Virus record (IMG/VR): IMGVR_UViG_3300037367_000013
Coordinates: 1-61,849 of that record
Strand: one strand, 5' to 3'
Length of the DNA stretch: 61,849 nucleotides
DNA from: a virus
A program made the position numbers and the translations under genes. A model generated the notes under the pieces. It saw nothing but the letters and a program-made list of their open reading frames with translations, did no database searches and was not told where the DNA came from. Of this stretch, positions 7,371 through 16,294 are shown one piece after another; position 1 is the stretch's first letter; every line of letters starts with the position of its first letter.

Positions 7371-8510
7371 ATGGCCGGGGCGGCAGAAACTTCGCGGTGG
7401 GTGACGTTACTCGTAGCTTTGCCCACTGCGCTATTCTTCGTGAACGTAAAGCCAAATCAAATCCATTGGCTTGGTTTTGCGTTATTGATCTGGGCTGAAT
7501 TGTCGCTGGCATGGACGCCAGTTCCTTACGACGGTCTGTTTGCGCTAGGCCAAATGATCCTGATCGGACTGGCGTTCCTGATCGGATGCGGCGTTGACGA
7601 TGCGCGGCCGATTTATCGCGGGATGGGAATAGGACTGTGGATATCGTCTGTGATCTGTGTCCTGCAGTTCTTTGGTTACAGTCCGGTCATTTCGCAATTT
7701 GTGCCGTCCAGCCTGTCCATGGCGTGGTTCTCCGACGTTGGCGCTGTCTATCCGTCCATTATTCAAGCTACGGGTTTATTCGTTAATCCAAACACGCTTG
7801 GCGAAATCAGTGTTTTGGTTCTCGTTGCACTTGCCGTCGATCAATCCCGCGTGTCTCTGATTATCGCAGCAGGCGTGTTGCCGTCACTTGTTTTGAGTGA
7901 GTGTCGATCAGCGATGGTAGCCGGTGCGGTCTGTGCTGTCCTATACGCTCTCAAGCGATGGTCATGGCGTGCAACCGCTGTCATTCCGATACTCGCTGTC
8001 TGTGTATTTGCGTTAGCAAGGTTCAAATGGCTCCATGGCGCGCTCGGCGAGGAACGTATCTCTATATGGCGGGATACTTGGAATGGGATTTCGTTTTTCG
8101 GCAATGGCGTTGGATCGTTTGTTTCAGCGTTCCCGAAATTCGCCACGCTGATTGATACGACGCAGGTTCAGCCTTCCCGTGCCCATAATGACGCGCTCCA
8201 AATCTTATTCGAGCTTGGTGTTCCCGGTTTTATCCTCGCAACGTTCTTGGCCGTCATGCTTTTGTTTCGTGCGCAGGAGCGTGAGAGACTGGCTCTTATC
8301 GCCTTCGGTATTACCGCCATGTTCGGCTTCCCGCTTCACAATCCAGCCACCGCGTTTCTGGCCGGGATTATTGCGGGCCATGCTGCTAGAGGTTGGTATA
8401 GCGTGCGCGATTTTCATGTCGCTCGCCGAATATCACTATACCCAGGGCGGCAGTCTCATGATTCCGGGCGAATTAGAATCCGCAGCGCGTTTGTTTCCGT
8501 TCGACCGTGA
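7371..8510 (+). CDS. O-antigen ligase/polymerase (Wzy_C/WaaL family), 5' part of a split gene
   Basis: 379 residues with about ten hydrophobic helices. The family's periplasmic-loop signature is present: GLFVNPNTLGEISV (136-149), RISIWRDTWNGISFFGNGVG (229-248) and RAHNDALQILFELGVPG (270-286). These enzymes join or polymerise lipid-linked sugar chains at the inner membrane. After about residue 340 the sequence turns basic and non-membrane (VARRISLYPGRQS), as if out of frame, while the proper TM/TPR continuation is in the +1 frame (8380-8790). Open frame and hydrophobic sequence extend upstream to 7323 without an ATG/GTG/TTG, so the true start is uncertain. Confidence 0.8.
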   Translation: MAGAAETSRWVTLLVALPTALFFVNVKPNQIHWLGFALLIWAELSLAWTPVPYDGLFALGQMILIGLAFLIGCGVDDARPIYRGMGIGLWISSVICVLQFFGYSPVISQFVPSSLSMAWFSDVGAVYPSIIQATGLFVNPNTLGEISVLVLVALAVDQSRVSLIIAAGVLPSLVLSECRSAMVAGAVCAVLYALKRWSWRATAVIPILAVCVFALARFKWLHGALGEERISIWRDTWNGISFFGNGVGSFVSAFPKFATLIDTTQVQPSRAHNDALQILFELGVPGFILATFLAVMLLFRAQERERLALIAFGITAMFGFPLHNPATAFLAGIIAGHAARGWYSVRDFHVARRISLYPGRQSHDSGRIRIRSAFVSVRP

Positions 8511-8790
8511 ATACCGAAGGGCACCGGCTCAATTTATTATTCGCGAGAATGTGTGGGAACAGCCAAGTTACGCAATCGCCCAACTGGAAGCCGCAAAGAA
8601 ATTCGATCCTAACTCGAAATATCTTGAGGAATGGATAGCCGAGTTTGAGCGGCGCCAAGAATTTGCCGCAGCAATACCAAAATGCACCGGCTGTGACCTG
8701 CATTATGCTGGCATAGGCTGGTTTAATCCATCATTCGGTTCGTCCGACGATCTCATCCCCTACATGCACAAGGAGACTACCAATGGCTGA
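8380..8790 (+). CDS. TM plus TPR-like domain, probable 3' part of the O-antigen ligase
   Basis: 136 residues from ATG 8380. It begins with a hydrophobic helix (MLLEVGIACAIFMSLAEYHY) and continues GELESAARLFPFDREYRRAP and AQLEAAKKFDPNSKYLEEWI, the A..P.d.. pattern that normally follows the last helix of Wzy_C proteins in one chain. It overlaps the ligase ORF by 131 bases in the +1 frame. Either a frameshift (programmed, mutational or sequencing) joins them, or they are two overlapping genes. Confidence 0.6.
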   Translation: MLLEVGIACAIFMSLAEYHYTQGGSLMIPGELESAARLFPFDREYRRAPAQFIIRENVWEQPSYAIAQLEAAKKFDPNSKYLEEWIAEFERRQEFAAAIPKCTGCDLHYAGIGWFNPSFGSSDDLIPYMHKETTNG

Positions 8791-8950
8791 CGATATTGGT
8801 TCAATCAAATCCATCAACGGGACTTCCATGGCGCTCAACAATCAGGCCGGACAAGGGACGGTGAAGCCTTCGGCGAGCGGTGGAAAGTCCGATCCGGGCG
8901 GCACGAAGCCCCCGATGGAAAAGGAAGTTACGCCAGCTATGCCGAAGTGA
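8783..8950 (+). CDS. Small Gly/Lys/Pro-rich protein
   Basis: 55 residues, starting MADDIGSIKSINGTSMALNN, low complexity and basic, probably disordered. GGAG (8772-8775) precedes the ATG and the start overlaps the upstream stop region. It resembles in style the 50-residue protein at 13812. Unknown role. Confidence 0.5.
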   Translation: MADDIGSIKSINGTSMALNNQAGQGTVKPSASGGKSDPGGTKPPMEKEVTPAMPK

Positions 8951-8974
8951 ATTGCAGCGAGCGCGGGGCTGTTC

Positions 8975-9376
8975 ATGCTCAAATCATTTTCAGCAATACT
9001 CGCGCTCGCCCTCTTTACGGGGTCTGCCTTCGCGCAGACGGCTGTATCTGGGAAACCGATAAATCGGTCAACGGTCAATGATTCCGTCACGATCACGACG
9101 GGAAATACCTTCCAGCAGGTTTTGCCGTCGAATTTTGGTACAACTGTCCAGCGCCAAGCACTCACCCTTGAGAACAACAACGCTTCCGATAGCTGCTGGA
9201 TTGCATTTGGAACAGTAAGTGGCACCGCAATCACCGCAGCGAATGCAACGAAGGCCGAGTCCATCCTGTTATTGGCTGGCGGTTCCTATACGCGATATTG
9301 GCCGTTTGTACCTTCGGATGCTTTTGTTGCGACCTGTGCTACATCTAGCGACACGCTTTATCTAGATGTTCAATGA
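8975..9376 (+). CDS. Exported small virion-type protein
   Basis: 133 residues with a clear signal peptide (MLKSFSAILALALFTGSAFA, cleaved before QTA). The mature part is beta-rich with two pairs of Cys (DSCWIAFG, VATCATSS), consistent with a periplasmic or surface location. Overlaps terL by 11 bases. Possibly a head-decoration or exported accessory protein. Confidence 0.6.
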   Translation: MLKSFSAILALALFTGSAFAQTAVSGKPINRSTVNDSVTITTGNTFQQVLPSNFGTTVQRQALTLENNNASDSCWIAFGTVSGTAITAANATKAESILLLAGGSYTRYWPFVPSDAFVATCATSSDTLYLDVQ

Positions 9377-11036
9377 AGGGCACGCTAACCCAATTGATCC
9401 ACGGGCGTTTATTGCGGGACTAAACTCACGGCAAAAAGCCGAATTGGATCAGATATTGGCCAAGGAATTACGCGCGGCATGGCTTCCCGACCCGCGTAAC
9501 GAACCACAGTTACAAGCTTATTACTCCGAAGCCGAGTTGATGCTGTTCGGGGGAGGGGCAGGCGGCGGCAAGACCGATCTTATCTGTGGTGTAGCTCTCA
9601 ACAATCACCACAACAGCGTAATCTTCCGCAAGCAAAGCACGGATTTGCGCGGTATCGAGGACCGCATTCTATCGCTGGCCGGTTACGATGGCTGGAATGG
9701 CAGTCTTAAGACACTACGAAGGGACGGAAAACTCTTAGAACTCGGCCATCTTGAGAAACCAGGTTCGGAGGAAAGCTGGCGCGGCCGTCCCCATGATTTT
9801 ATCGGCTTTGACGAAGGCGCTCAGCTCGCAAAGCTGAAAGTCCGGTTCGTTCTAGGCTGGATGCGAAGTGTCAACCCGAAACAGAGGCGTAGGGCTATCA
9901 TCGCCAGCAACCCGCCAAGCGGTGGTGACGGCGAATGGCTGATCGAATGGTTTGCGCCCTGGCTTGATCCGAAGTTTCCGAAGCCTGCTGTTCAAGGTGA
10001 ACTGCGCTGGGCTGTGACGGGACCTGATCGTGAGGGTACAACAGTTTGGGTGCCAGACGGAGCACCAATCGTATTCACAGGCGCGTTGGAATGGCGCTAC
10101 GCGACTGAGGATGAAATCGCACAAGGCGACGCCAATACCGAAGTCGTCCAGCCGCAGACCAGGACATTCATTCAATCGCTGCTGCGGAATAATCCCTATC
10201 TCGCCAACACCGGCTATCGCGCACAAATACAGGCCCTTCCTGAGCCTCTTCGGTCGCAACTTCTAAACGGCGATTTTGTTGTCGGCCGCGAAGATCACGA
10301 ATGGCAAGTCATACCGACTGCATGGGTAAGGGCGGCACAGGAACGATGGAAACCAGTCCCGCCTGACGGCGCATTGATGACCGTTATGGGCGTTGACGTT
10401 GCCCAAGGCGGCGCAGACCGGACAGTTATCGCTTGTCGTTATGGTCCTTGGTACGCACCATTGATTGAGCGGCCTGGAATTCTAACCCCAACCGGATCAC
10501 AGATTGCCACGCTGGTTGTCGAAAATCGCAGAAACAATGCAATTATCGTAATGGACATGGGCGGCGGCTATGGTGGTGCTGCAAAGCAGCGTTTGAACGA
10601 CAACGGAATCGATGTTCGTGGTTTCAACGCCGCCAACGCTTCGACTGAGCGCACCAAAGACAAGCAACTGGAATTCGTCAACAAGCGCAGCGAAACCTTA
10701 TGGCGGTTTCGTGAGGCATTAGACCCTGACCAAGACGGAGGTTCCCCCATTGCACTGCCTCATGATCCTCAAATCCTGGCGGACCTGACATCGGCGCGTT
10801 GGAAACTTACACCGCGTGGCATACTGATCGAGCCCAAAGAGGATTTGAAGAAGCCGGAACGCCTTGGACGTTCTCCCGATAAGGGCGATGCTGTTGTGAT
10901 GGCCTGGTCCGAAGGTGAAAAGGGCATTGTGATCGCCATGAAGAAAATGGCGCGGCTGGCTGGCTCTCTTTCGCCAATCCATTCGACCAATACTTTGCCG
11001 AACGAGCGAGGCGCAGGATGGATGAGCGGAAGATAA
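9366..11036 (+). CDS. terL: Terminase large subunit
   Basis: 556 residues. ATPase domain: Walker A GGGAGGGKT at 62-70, Walker B DFIGFDE at 144-150, and SNPP (181-184) as the coupling region. Nuclease domain of RNase H fold: Asp344 in MGVDVAQGG and Asp397 in IVMDMGG, with a third acidic site in RSPDKGDAVV near the C-terminus. It packages DNA into the prohead through the portal. P22-like neighbours suggest headful packaging. Confidence 0.95.
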   Translation: MFNEGHANPIDPRAFIAGLNSRQKAELDQILAKELRAAWLPDPRNEPQLQAYYSEAELMLFGGGAGGGKTDLICGVALNNHHNSVIFRKQSTDLRGIEDRILSLAGYDGWNGSLKTLRRDGKLLELGHLEKPGSEESWRGRPHDFIGFDEGAQLAKLKVRFVLGWMRSVNPKQRRRAIIASNPPSGGDGEWLIEWFAPWLDPKFPKPAVQGELRWAVTGPDREGTTVWVPDGAPIVFTGALEWRYATEDEIAQGDANTEVVQPQTRTFIQSLLRNNPYLANTGYRAQIQALPEPLRSQLLNGDFVVGREDHEWQVIPTAWVRAAQERWKPVPPDGALMTVMGVDVAQGGADRTVIACRYGPWYAPLIERPGILTPTGSQIATLVVENRRNNAIIVMDMGGGYGGAAKQRLNDNGIDVRGFNAANASTERTKDKQLEFVNKRSETLWRFREALDPDQDGGSPIALPHDPQILADLTSARWKLTPRGILIEPKEDLKKPERLGRSPDKGDAVVMAWSEGEKGIVIAMKKMARLAGSLSPIHSTNTLPNERGAGWMSGR

Positions 11037-11194
11037 TCGAGGAAGCAGCGGCCCGCTTTAAGAAAGCCAATGAGTGGAATCCGCGTTGGCGCGCTGACGA
11101 ATTGGCAAACGCCATCAACACATATGCGGGCAAAGCTCCGGTTGAACCTACCATCGACCAATCACCCAATCGCGGTTCTGGCTGGATGCGGTAA
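11018..11194 (+). CDS. Small hypothetical protein between terL and portal
   Basis: 58 residues (MDERKIIEEAAARFKKANEW at the start), overlapping the end of terL by 19 bases and sharing TAATG with the portal start. Helical and charged, C-terminus ends GSGWMR like the TerL tail GAGWMSGR, perhaps from local duplication. Unknown function. Confidence 0.5.
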   Translation: MDERKIIEEAAARFKKANEWNPRWRADELANAINTYAGKAPVEPTIDQSPNRGSGWMR

Positions 11195-13368
11195 TGGATT
11201 TTGGTGCTACCCAGACCGATCCGCCGCTTCCGGGTAAGGCTGGTATCGTTCAGGAGGCTGTTGAACGTTATCACGCCTGCAAGGATTGGCAGGGCGTTCA
11301 GGACGAACGGACGCGGGAAGATATCAAGTTCGCCAATGGCGATGCGCGCAATGCGTGGCAATGGCCGACCAAAATATATGAGGACCGCACTTCGCCTTCG
11401 ACTGACTTGCCGTGTCTGACCATCAACAATACGCGGGTTCATAACGACTTCATCATCAACCAAATATCTAAAAATGGCTGGAGCGTTAAAATCCGGCCTA
11501 CTGGCGGGAAAGCAAGCTACAAGTCAGCGCAGGTTCTTTCCAGTATCATCCGTCGCATTTTGTATATCTCAAAATACAGTGCGCAGCGCAGGAAAGTGAA
11601 CGAACAGCAGGTTGACGGTGGTATCGGCTACGTCCTGATTGAAACTGCGTATGTATCAAATAAAACGCGCGATCAGGATATTTATCTAAAGGCGTCACGC
11701 GACCCAACGGCAGTCTATCTTGATCCGTGGATTCGTGAACCGGACGGCTCTGACGCGAATTTCGGATTTGTATTCGAGCGGATGCAGCGCAAGGAATTCA
11801 ACCGTAAATATCCCGAGTATAAGGATAAGGTTGGGACCGCTCCGGTTGATAGTGCGTTTGCCGATTGGATTTCCGATAAGGAAATTATGCTGGTCAAATA
11901 TTACCGCAAAAATCCGAAGTCGGACACTTATGTTTGGTACAAAGAAGCAGACGGCAACGAAGTCGAGAAACTAGCTTCCGAAATCAAGGACGAGGCCGGA
12001 AAGGTAATTTTCAAGGCTCTCCTTGAGGACATCGAAAACGGTGTGATCGATGGCGGAACACGCAAAGTTTCAGATGATAAGGTAGAGTGGTTTCTGATTG
12101 CTGGCGACACCATCATCGACAAAGGAAAGTGGGCCGGTAAGTATATTCCGATTTGTCGCTGCGTGGGTCGAGAGTTGGTTATCGACGCGACGTTGGACCG
12201 TAAAGGGCATACGCGGCCACTAATCGACGCTCAACGCATGCTGAACTTTTCGGCCTCAACGGATGTTCAGATGAATGCGCTGCAGCCAAAATCGCCATTC
12301 ATCGGGTCCGCAGAGGCGACAGAGGGACAAGAGGGCTGGAAGTCGGCAAATATCAATGCCTATGCGGTCCTGCTCTATAATCAGTGGGACGACGAAGGCA
12401 ATAAACTGGACGCTCCGCAGCGCGTTCAACCAGCGCAACCAAATGCGGCCTACCAGACCGCGATGCAAAATGCCGAACGGCAGATGCAGATGATTTCCGG
12501 CCAGTGGCAGGCCGAGATGGAAAAAAACGACGGTCAATATCCCCAATCGGGCAGGGCGCTCGATACCAGAAAAGAACAAGGTGATATAGCTACTTGGCAT
12601 TTTGTTGAACACATGAACGACATGGAACGCTTTATTGGCGTTCAACTGCTGGACCTCATTCGGGTGATATACGACACGGAGCGCGCGTTACAGATTGAGG
12701 ATGAGGACGGCGAAAAGCATTGGATTACCGTAAATCCAAACCAGGATGAGGCGGTTCAGGAACTAAACCACGAAAAAAAGGACGAAGAGGCCGCCAAACT
12801 CGCGTTCAACCCCAAGATCGGTGAATACGAGTGCATCTCCGATCCGGGCAAAGACTATGCCACCAAGCGCGAAGAGGCGTGGGAAGCCTATGCCGGCATC
12901 TTCCAGACCAATAAAGAACTTGCCGCCGTCGCGTCCGATATTATTTTCAAATACAGCGACTTGCCTGGAGCGGACAAGATAGCCGAACGGCTGCAAAAGG
13001 AAATCAAGGCCCTCAAGCCCTATCTTTTCAGCGAGAACGCCGACCCGCAAATCATGGCGCTGCAACAGCAGACCCAGCGTCTTACGGCCTTGAATTCCGA
13101 ACTTATGACCAAGCTGGCTGATGCAAACTTGAAAATCCGTGGCCGTGATGAATTGCGCGATGTCGAGTCGTTCAATGCTGATACCAAGCGCATGGAAGCC
13201 GAGATTAAGGCTCTTAAAGAACTGCTCCTGACACCGCAGCAAAAAATGCAGATGGAACATGAACTGGATACCATGGCCCATCAGCATATTTACGACAGCA
13301 TTCAGCAGGCCAATCAAGGCGCAATCGATAGCGCCAATTCTCAGACTACCAATGGAACGGGGCAGTAA
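11194..13368 (+). CDS. P22-like portal protein
   Basis: 724 residues, the size of the P22 portal. N-terminal region DERTREDIKFANGDARNAWQ, then LPCLTINNTRVHNDFIINQI and a central segment with DPTAVYLDPWIREPDGSDAN are typical of this family; the C-terminal quarter is coiled coil (QQQTQRLTALNSELMTKLAD onward). The protein forms the dodecameric ring through which DNA enters and leaves the head. It follows terL as expected. Confidence 0.92.
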   Translation: MDFGATQTDPPLPGKAGIVQEAVERYHACKDWQGVQDERTREDIKFANGDARNAWQWPTKIYEDRTSPSTDLPCLTINNTRVHNDFIINQISKNGWSVKIRPTGGKASYKSAQVLSSIIRRILYISKYSAQRRKVNEQQVDGGIGYVLIETAYVSNKTRDQDIYLKASRDPTAVYLDPWIREPDGSDANFGFVFERMQRKEFNRKYPEYKDKVGTAPVDSAFADWISDKEIMLVKYYRKNPKSDTYVWYKEADGNEVEKLASEIKDEAGKVIFKALLEDIENGVIDGGTRKVSDDKVEWFLIAGDTIIDKGKWAGKYIPICRCVGRELVIDATLDRKGHTRPLIDAQRMLNFSASTDVQMNALQPKSPFIGSAEATEGQEGWKSANINAYAVLLYNQWDDEGNKLDAPQRVQPAQPNAAYQTAMQNAERQMQMISGQWQAEMEKNDGQYPQSGRALDTRKEQGDIATWHFVEHMNDMERFIGVQLLDLIRVIYDTERALQIEDEDGEKHWITVNPNQDEAVQELNHEKKDEEAAKLAFNPKIGEYECISDPGKDYATKREEAWEAYAGIFQTNKELAAVASDIIFKYSDLPGADKIAERLQKEIKALKPYLFSENADPQIMALQQQTQRLTALNSELMTKLADANLKIRGRDELRDVESFNADTKRMEAEIKALKELLLTPQQKMQMEHELDTMAHQHIYDSIQQANQGAIDSANSQTTNGTGQ

Positions 13369-13503
13369 ATGCCGCTCACCAAAAAGGGCAAAAAGATCAA
13401 GCGTGCTATGGACAAAGAGTACGGCAACAAGAAAGCCGAGCGGATTTTCTATGCAAGCCGAAATAAGGGCTCCATCAAAGGCGTCGATAAGAAGCGCAAA
13501 TGA
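13369..13503 (+). CDS. Small basic conserved phage protein
   Basis: 44 residues, starting MPLTKKGKKIKRAMDKEYGN and later FYASRNKGSIKGVD. This Lys-rich micro-protein motif recurs in many podophages near the portal gene. It starts right after the portal stop and overlaps the next ATG by ATGA. Role unknown; may bind nucleic acid. Confidence 0.65.
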   Translation: MPLTKKGKKIKRAMDKEYGNKKAERIFYASRNKGSIKGVDKKRK

Positions 13504-13808
13504 ACCCGATAACGCAAATTTTCAATGACATTCCAAACGCCTTCGATGTTCTGCGCATCATCGCGCAAGACGAAGGCAAGCTGACCGAGGTTGATCGCGC
13601 GGCCGTTCGTAATGCTGCGGACGAACTAGAAGCTTCCGAGCGCGCTCATCTGGCAACCTTAGCCGAGCTAATCGAGACGCGCGGTAGGCTAATTGCCGTC
13701 AATGATCGTTTGATTGAACTGCTCGCCGCACATAAATCACCTGTCTCTCCCGTCATGGGCTATTCCACGGGATGGCAGGAAGTTCTTGTGACGCAATATT
13801 CAAGGTGA
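13500..13808 (+). CDS. Coiled-coil hypothetical protein
   Basis: 102 residues. Residues 25-80 are a long acidic amphipathic helix (VDRAAVRNAADELEASERAH onwards), likely a coiled coil. Located between portal and scaffold, so head assembly is a reasonable guess, but no family is recognised. Confidence 0.55.
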   Translation: MNPITQIFNDIPNAFDVLRIIAQDEGKLTEVDRAAVRNAADELEASERAHLATLAELIETRGRLIAVNDRLIELLAAHKSPVSPVMGYSTGWQEVLVTQYSR

Positions 13809-13811
13809 ACC

Positions 13812-13964
13812 ATGGCCGAAACCGTCACGCCGAAGCCCATGCCGCTCACGTCCATGCCGGATCGGGTTTACCCTCCTGACCAGCAGGACAAGAACCAGGA
13901 ATTGAAAGCCGGCATCCAGGGCGAGCAAAAGAACTGGAATCCCGGTAAAGGCCCGAGCAAATGA
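13812..13964 (+). CDS. Small Pro-rich protein
   Basis: 50 residues, starting MAETVTPKPMPLTSMPDRVY. Pro/Lys/Gln-rich and probably disordered; its stop overlaps the next ATG (ATGA). Similar in style to 8783-8950. Unknown role within the head-gene block. Confidence 0.5.
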   Translation: MAETVTPKPMPLTSMPDRVYPPDQQDKNQELKAGIQGEQKNWNPGKGPSK

Positions 13965-14299
13965 CGGCTGAGTTAAACTCACTCAAATGTCCAGTGCAGA
14001 CTTCTAGCAAGCGTGCGCTTTTGGCGATGTGGGATGAAGAGGCGCGCGATGGATGCCATCAATTAACGCTAAAACAAAAATCCCATATATTTTGCATGCG
14101 TGTGCACGATGCATGGCATGAACTGCGTAAGCCGTTGAGCATCGCCCCATACATTAGGTGGCATCTACTCCTGGGTGAAAAAGTAACTTTTCTTGATCGC
14201 TGCTCATGGTGGGCAAGCGCTTTACAGAAACGAGCTACAGGCTTTTGTTATATAATGCTCTCTGGGTATAGAGATTTTATGAATCCGCCAACGTTATGA
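13961..14299 (+). CDS. Hypothetical protein
   Basis: 112 residues with several Trp and Cys (VHDAWHELRKPLSIAPYIRW). No signal peptide or recognisable domain. ATGA overlaps at both ends place it in the head operon. Its less polar, Cys-rich composition differs from the structural proteins around it. Confidence 0.5.
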   Translation: MTAELNSLKCPVQTSSKRALLAMWDEEARDGCHQLTLKQKSHIFCMRVHDAWHELRKPLSIAPYIRWHLLLGEKVTFLDRCSWWASALQKRATGFCYIMLSGYRDFMNPPTL

Positions 14300-14745
14300 C
14301 AAAAACAGTCGAAATTAACGGCGAACTAATCACCACTCAGGAGGCCATGGCGCTTCTCAAGATGCTTTATGATGACGCCAAGCGCATGGCTGGTGAATTC
14401 CACGGTATGAATCGCAGCGCAAAATTCCGCGTCAATTGGCCGAACGAATATGACTTTGCTGAATCAGAATGGCGCAATTTCGTAGAGCCCACACGCCAGA
14501 TGTACACCGAAAAACTCGCTGATCCGCTTACGTCGGAATACGACAAGGCGCGTATCTTCAAGGTGCTCATTCTGCAGGCCCGCATGGCGCAGAACACTGA
14601 AACCGACAATCGTTTGCAGATCGCGCCCGGCACACAGCAATTCGAGGGCGATAAGAAAGAAAACAAAAACATCATGGATAAGTTCGGCGCACGACCAAAT
14701 TTCCGTGCTTGGCTGAAAAGTTCTACCGCTCGCAGCGTTCATTAA
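14296..14745 (+). CDS. Hypothetical head-operon protein
   Basis: 149 residues, all-helical in character, with ITTQEAMALLKMLYDDAKRM and the C-terminal IMDKFGARPNFRAWLKSSTA. Lies directly before the scaffold gene. I do not recognise it; a minor head or assembly protein is likely from position. Confidence 0.55.
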   Translation: MTKTVEINGELITTQEAMALLKMLYDDAKRMAGEFHGMNRSAKFRVNWPNEYDFAESEWRNFVEPTRQMYTEKLADPLTSEYDKARIFKVLILQARMAQNTETDNRLQIAPGTQQFEGDKKENKNIMDKFGARPNFRAWLKSSTARSVH

Positions 14746-14757
14746 AGAGGATCATAA

Positions 14758-15564
14758 ATGTCTGATACCCCCGGCGAAGCTGCCGTTCCGGATGCGGCCG
14801 TCGATCCCGCAGTTGTTGTTGAGCCTGTTGCCGAACCAGAACTTCAATTACCACCTCCAGCCCCGCAACGTCCGCAGATGGTGCCTGTGGCTGTGGTCGC
14901 GGACTTGCGCGAAAAAAAACGCAACGTCGAAGCAGAATTGGAAGCCGAGCGTACACGCCGTATCAATGCGGAGGCCTTGGCTGAACGGCTATCAAAAGGC
15001 GATAAACCTACCGAATCCCAGCGCGTTGCACAGGTTCAGGAGATACCTGCAGACGACATTGACCGCCGCGCTGCGCAACTCGTTTTCTCACGCGACGTGG
15101 ACAAGGTGCGTAGCAACGGCCTAGCGCAATTCGGTCCATCATTCATGGATACGATCAAAGCATTAGGCGCAGTCGGTGCCGATCAGGACAGTTTCGTATC
15201 GCAGGTTATGGCCGTTGATGGCGATCAGGCGCATGTTCTTCTGAACGATTTAGCCCAAGACCTCGAAAAGACTGTCTCGCTTGTCAACATGGACCCAAAC
15301 CGAAGGATTGTGGAGCTGACTAAAATGGCCGTTGCCGCAAAAGCGCCTGTAAGGGGAGAGGATGGCAAGTTTGTTCCACCGGAACCCAAAGTCGAACCAA
15401 AAACCCCTCCGAAGCAAGTCTCCAAAGCACCGGCGCCGCCTCCACCTATTGAACCGTCATCTTCGAAAGAAATCGACGGTTATAGTGACGAAGCGACGGA
15501 TGAACAGTTCACGGCCAAGTTTGAGGCTCGAATGAAAGAGCGTGCCGTGCGAGGGCGTCGCTAG
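14758..15564 (+). CDS. Scaffolding protein
   Basis: 268 residues, acidic, with Pro/Ala-rich N-terminus, a central coiled coil (LREKKRNVEAELEAERTRRI) and a basic C-terminal end (FTAKFEARMKERAVRGRR). In P22, a basic helix-turn-helix at the scaffold C-terminus binds coat protein, and this end fits that. SD AGAGG precedes the ATG. The order portal-scaffold-coat matches P22, apart from the HNH gene inserted after it. Confidence 0.75.
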   Translation: MSDTPGEAAVPDAAVDPAVVVEPVAEPELQLPPPAPQRPQMVPVAVVADLREKKRNVEAELEAERTRRINAEALAERLSKGDKPTESQRVAQVQEIPADDIDRRAAQLVFSRDVDKVRSNGLAQFGPSFMDTIKALGAVGADQDSFVSQVMAVDGDQAHVLLNDLAQDLEKTVSLVNMDPNRRIVELTKMAVAAKAPVRGEDGKFVPPEPKVEPKTPPKQVSKAPAPPPPIEPSSSKEIDGYSDEATDEQFTAKFEARMKERAVRGRR

Positions 15565-15596
15565 GGCTTGCAAGCTACTGATTCAATGATATAATC

Positions 15597-15632
15597 GGGT
15601 CCGTGGAGTGCTGATAACACTCCGCCGGACCC
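15597..15632 (+). other. Strong RNA hairpin between scaffold and HNH gene
   Basis: GGGTCCG (15597-15603) pairs with CGGACCC (15626-15632), and inside it GGAGTG (15605-15610) with CACTCC (15618-15623), around a 7-base loop. Thirteen pairs with a small internal loop. No U-run follows, so it is not a standard terminator; it may stabilise or process the scaffold mRNA. Confidence 0.6.
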
Positions 15633-15661
15633 TAACCAAACCGAGCGCGGGAGCGCCCGAA

Positions 15662-16288
15662 ATGGCTGATGAAATCATATCGTATCTGGATGCCAAGGCG
15701 AGTGGGTTTAAGCGGTATTTTACCGGTAAGCCGTGTCTAAATGGTCATGTTGCGCCCCGTTTTGTTTCTAACTGTGCATGTTCTGAATGTCAGTACGACA
15801 GAACGAGAAAATGGGCAGCCCAAAATCCTGAATTAAAGAACCGCTTTGTCAAAGATTGGTTTGACAGACATCCGAATTATCGCGCTGCTTGGGTTAAGAA
15901 TAATCCAGAATCGATCCGAAAAACAAAACGCAAGTGGTATCTGAAAGACCCCAAGAAGCGAGTTCAGGCCGCTCTTAATTGGGCGTTGAAACACCCCGAA
16001 CATCGCCGCACGTCTGTAAGAAACAGGACTGCACGGCGGAAGGCTGCTTCTGGATCGCACACCGCCGACCAAATTCTTAAAATGCTTCGCAGCCAAAATT
16101 GGCTGTGCGCCGCTTGCGGCATTTCCATCAAGAAAAAGCGACATATCGACCACATTATGCCGCTGCTTCTTGGTGGCTCAAACGACATCGGCAACTTGCA
16201 AGGTCTGTGTCCCGCCTGCAATTGCAGTAAGAACGCGAAAGACCCATTTGTTTGGGCGCGTGAATTGGGAATTGAACTAAAAATATAA
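15662..16288 (+). CDS. Free-standing HNH homing endonuclease
   Basis: 208 residues. The N-terminal part has a Cys cluster (CLNGHVAPRF ... CACSECQYDRTRK) and Trp-rich repeats (WFDRHPNY, WVKNNPES, WYLKDPKK, WALKHPEH), typical of DNA-contacting modules of phage homing enzymes. The C-terminal nuclease has CAACG, HIDHIMPLLLGGSNDIGNLQ and CPACNCSKN. The start at 15662 is preceded by GGGAG. It is inserted between scaffold and coat genes, a likely homing site because these genes are conserved. Confidence 0.88.
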   Translation: MADEIISYLDAKASGFKRYFTGKPCLNGHVAPRFVSNCACSECQYDRTRKWAAQNPELKNRFVKDWFDRHPNYRAAWVKNNPESIRKTKRKWYLKDPKKRVQAALNWALKHPEHRRTSVRNRTARRKAASGSHTADQILKMLRSQNWLCAACGISIKKKRHIDHIMPLLLGGSNDIGNLQGLCPACNCSKNAKDPFVWARELGIELKI

Positions 16289-16294
16289 ACGGCC

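Noticed and set aside
8152-8379. Upstream extension of the 8380-8790 frame
   Set aside because: Basic, Ser-rich translation inside the ligase coding region; only from 8380 does the frame make sense.
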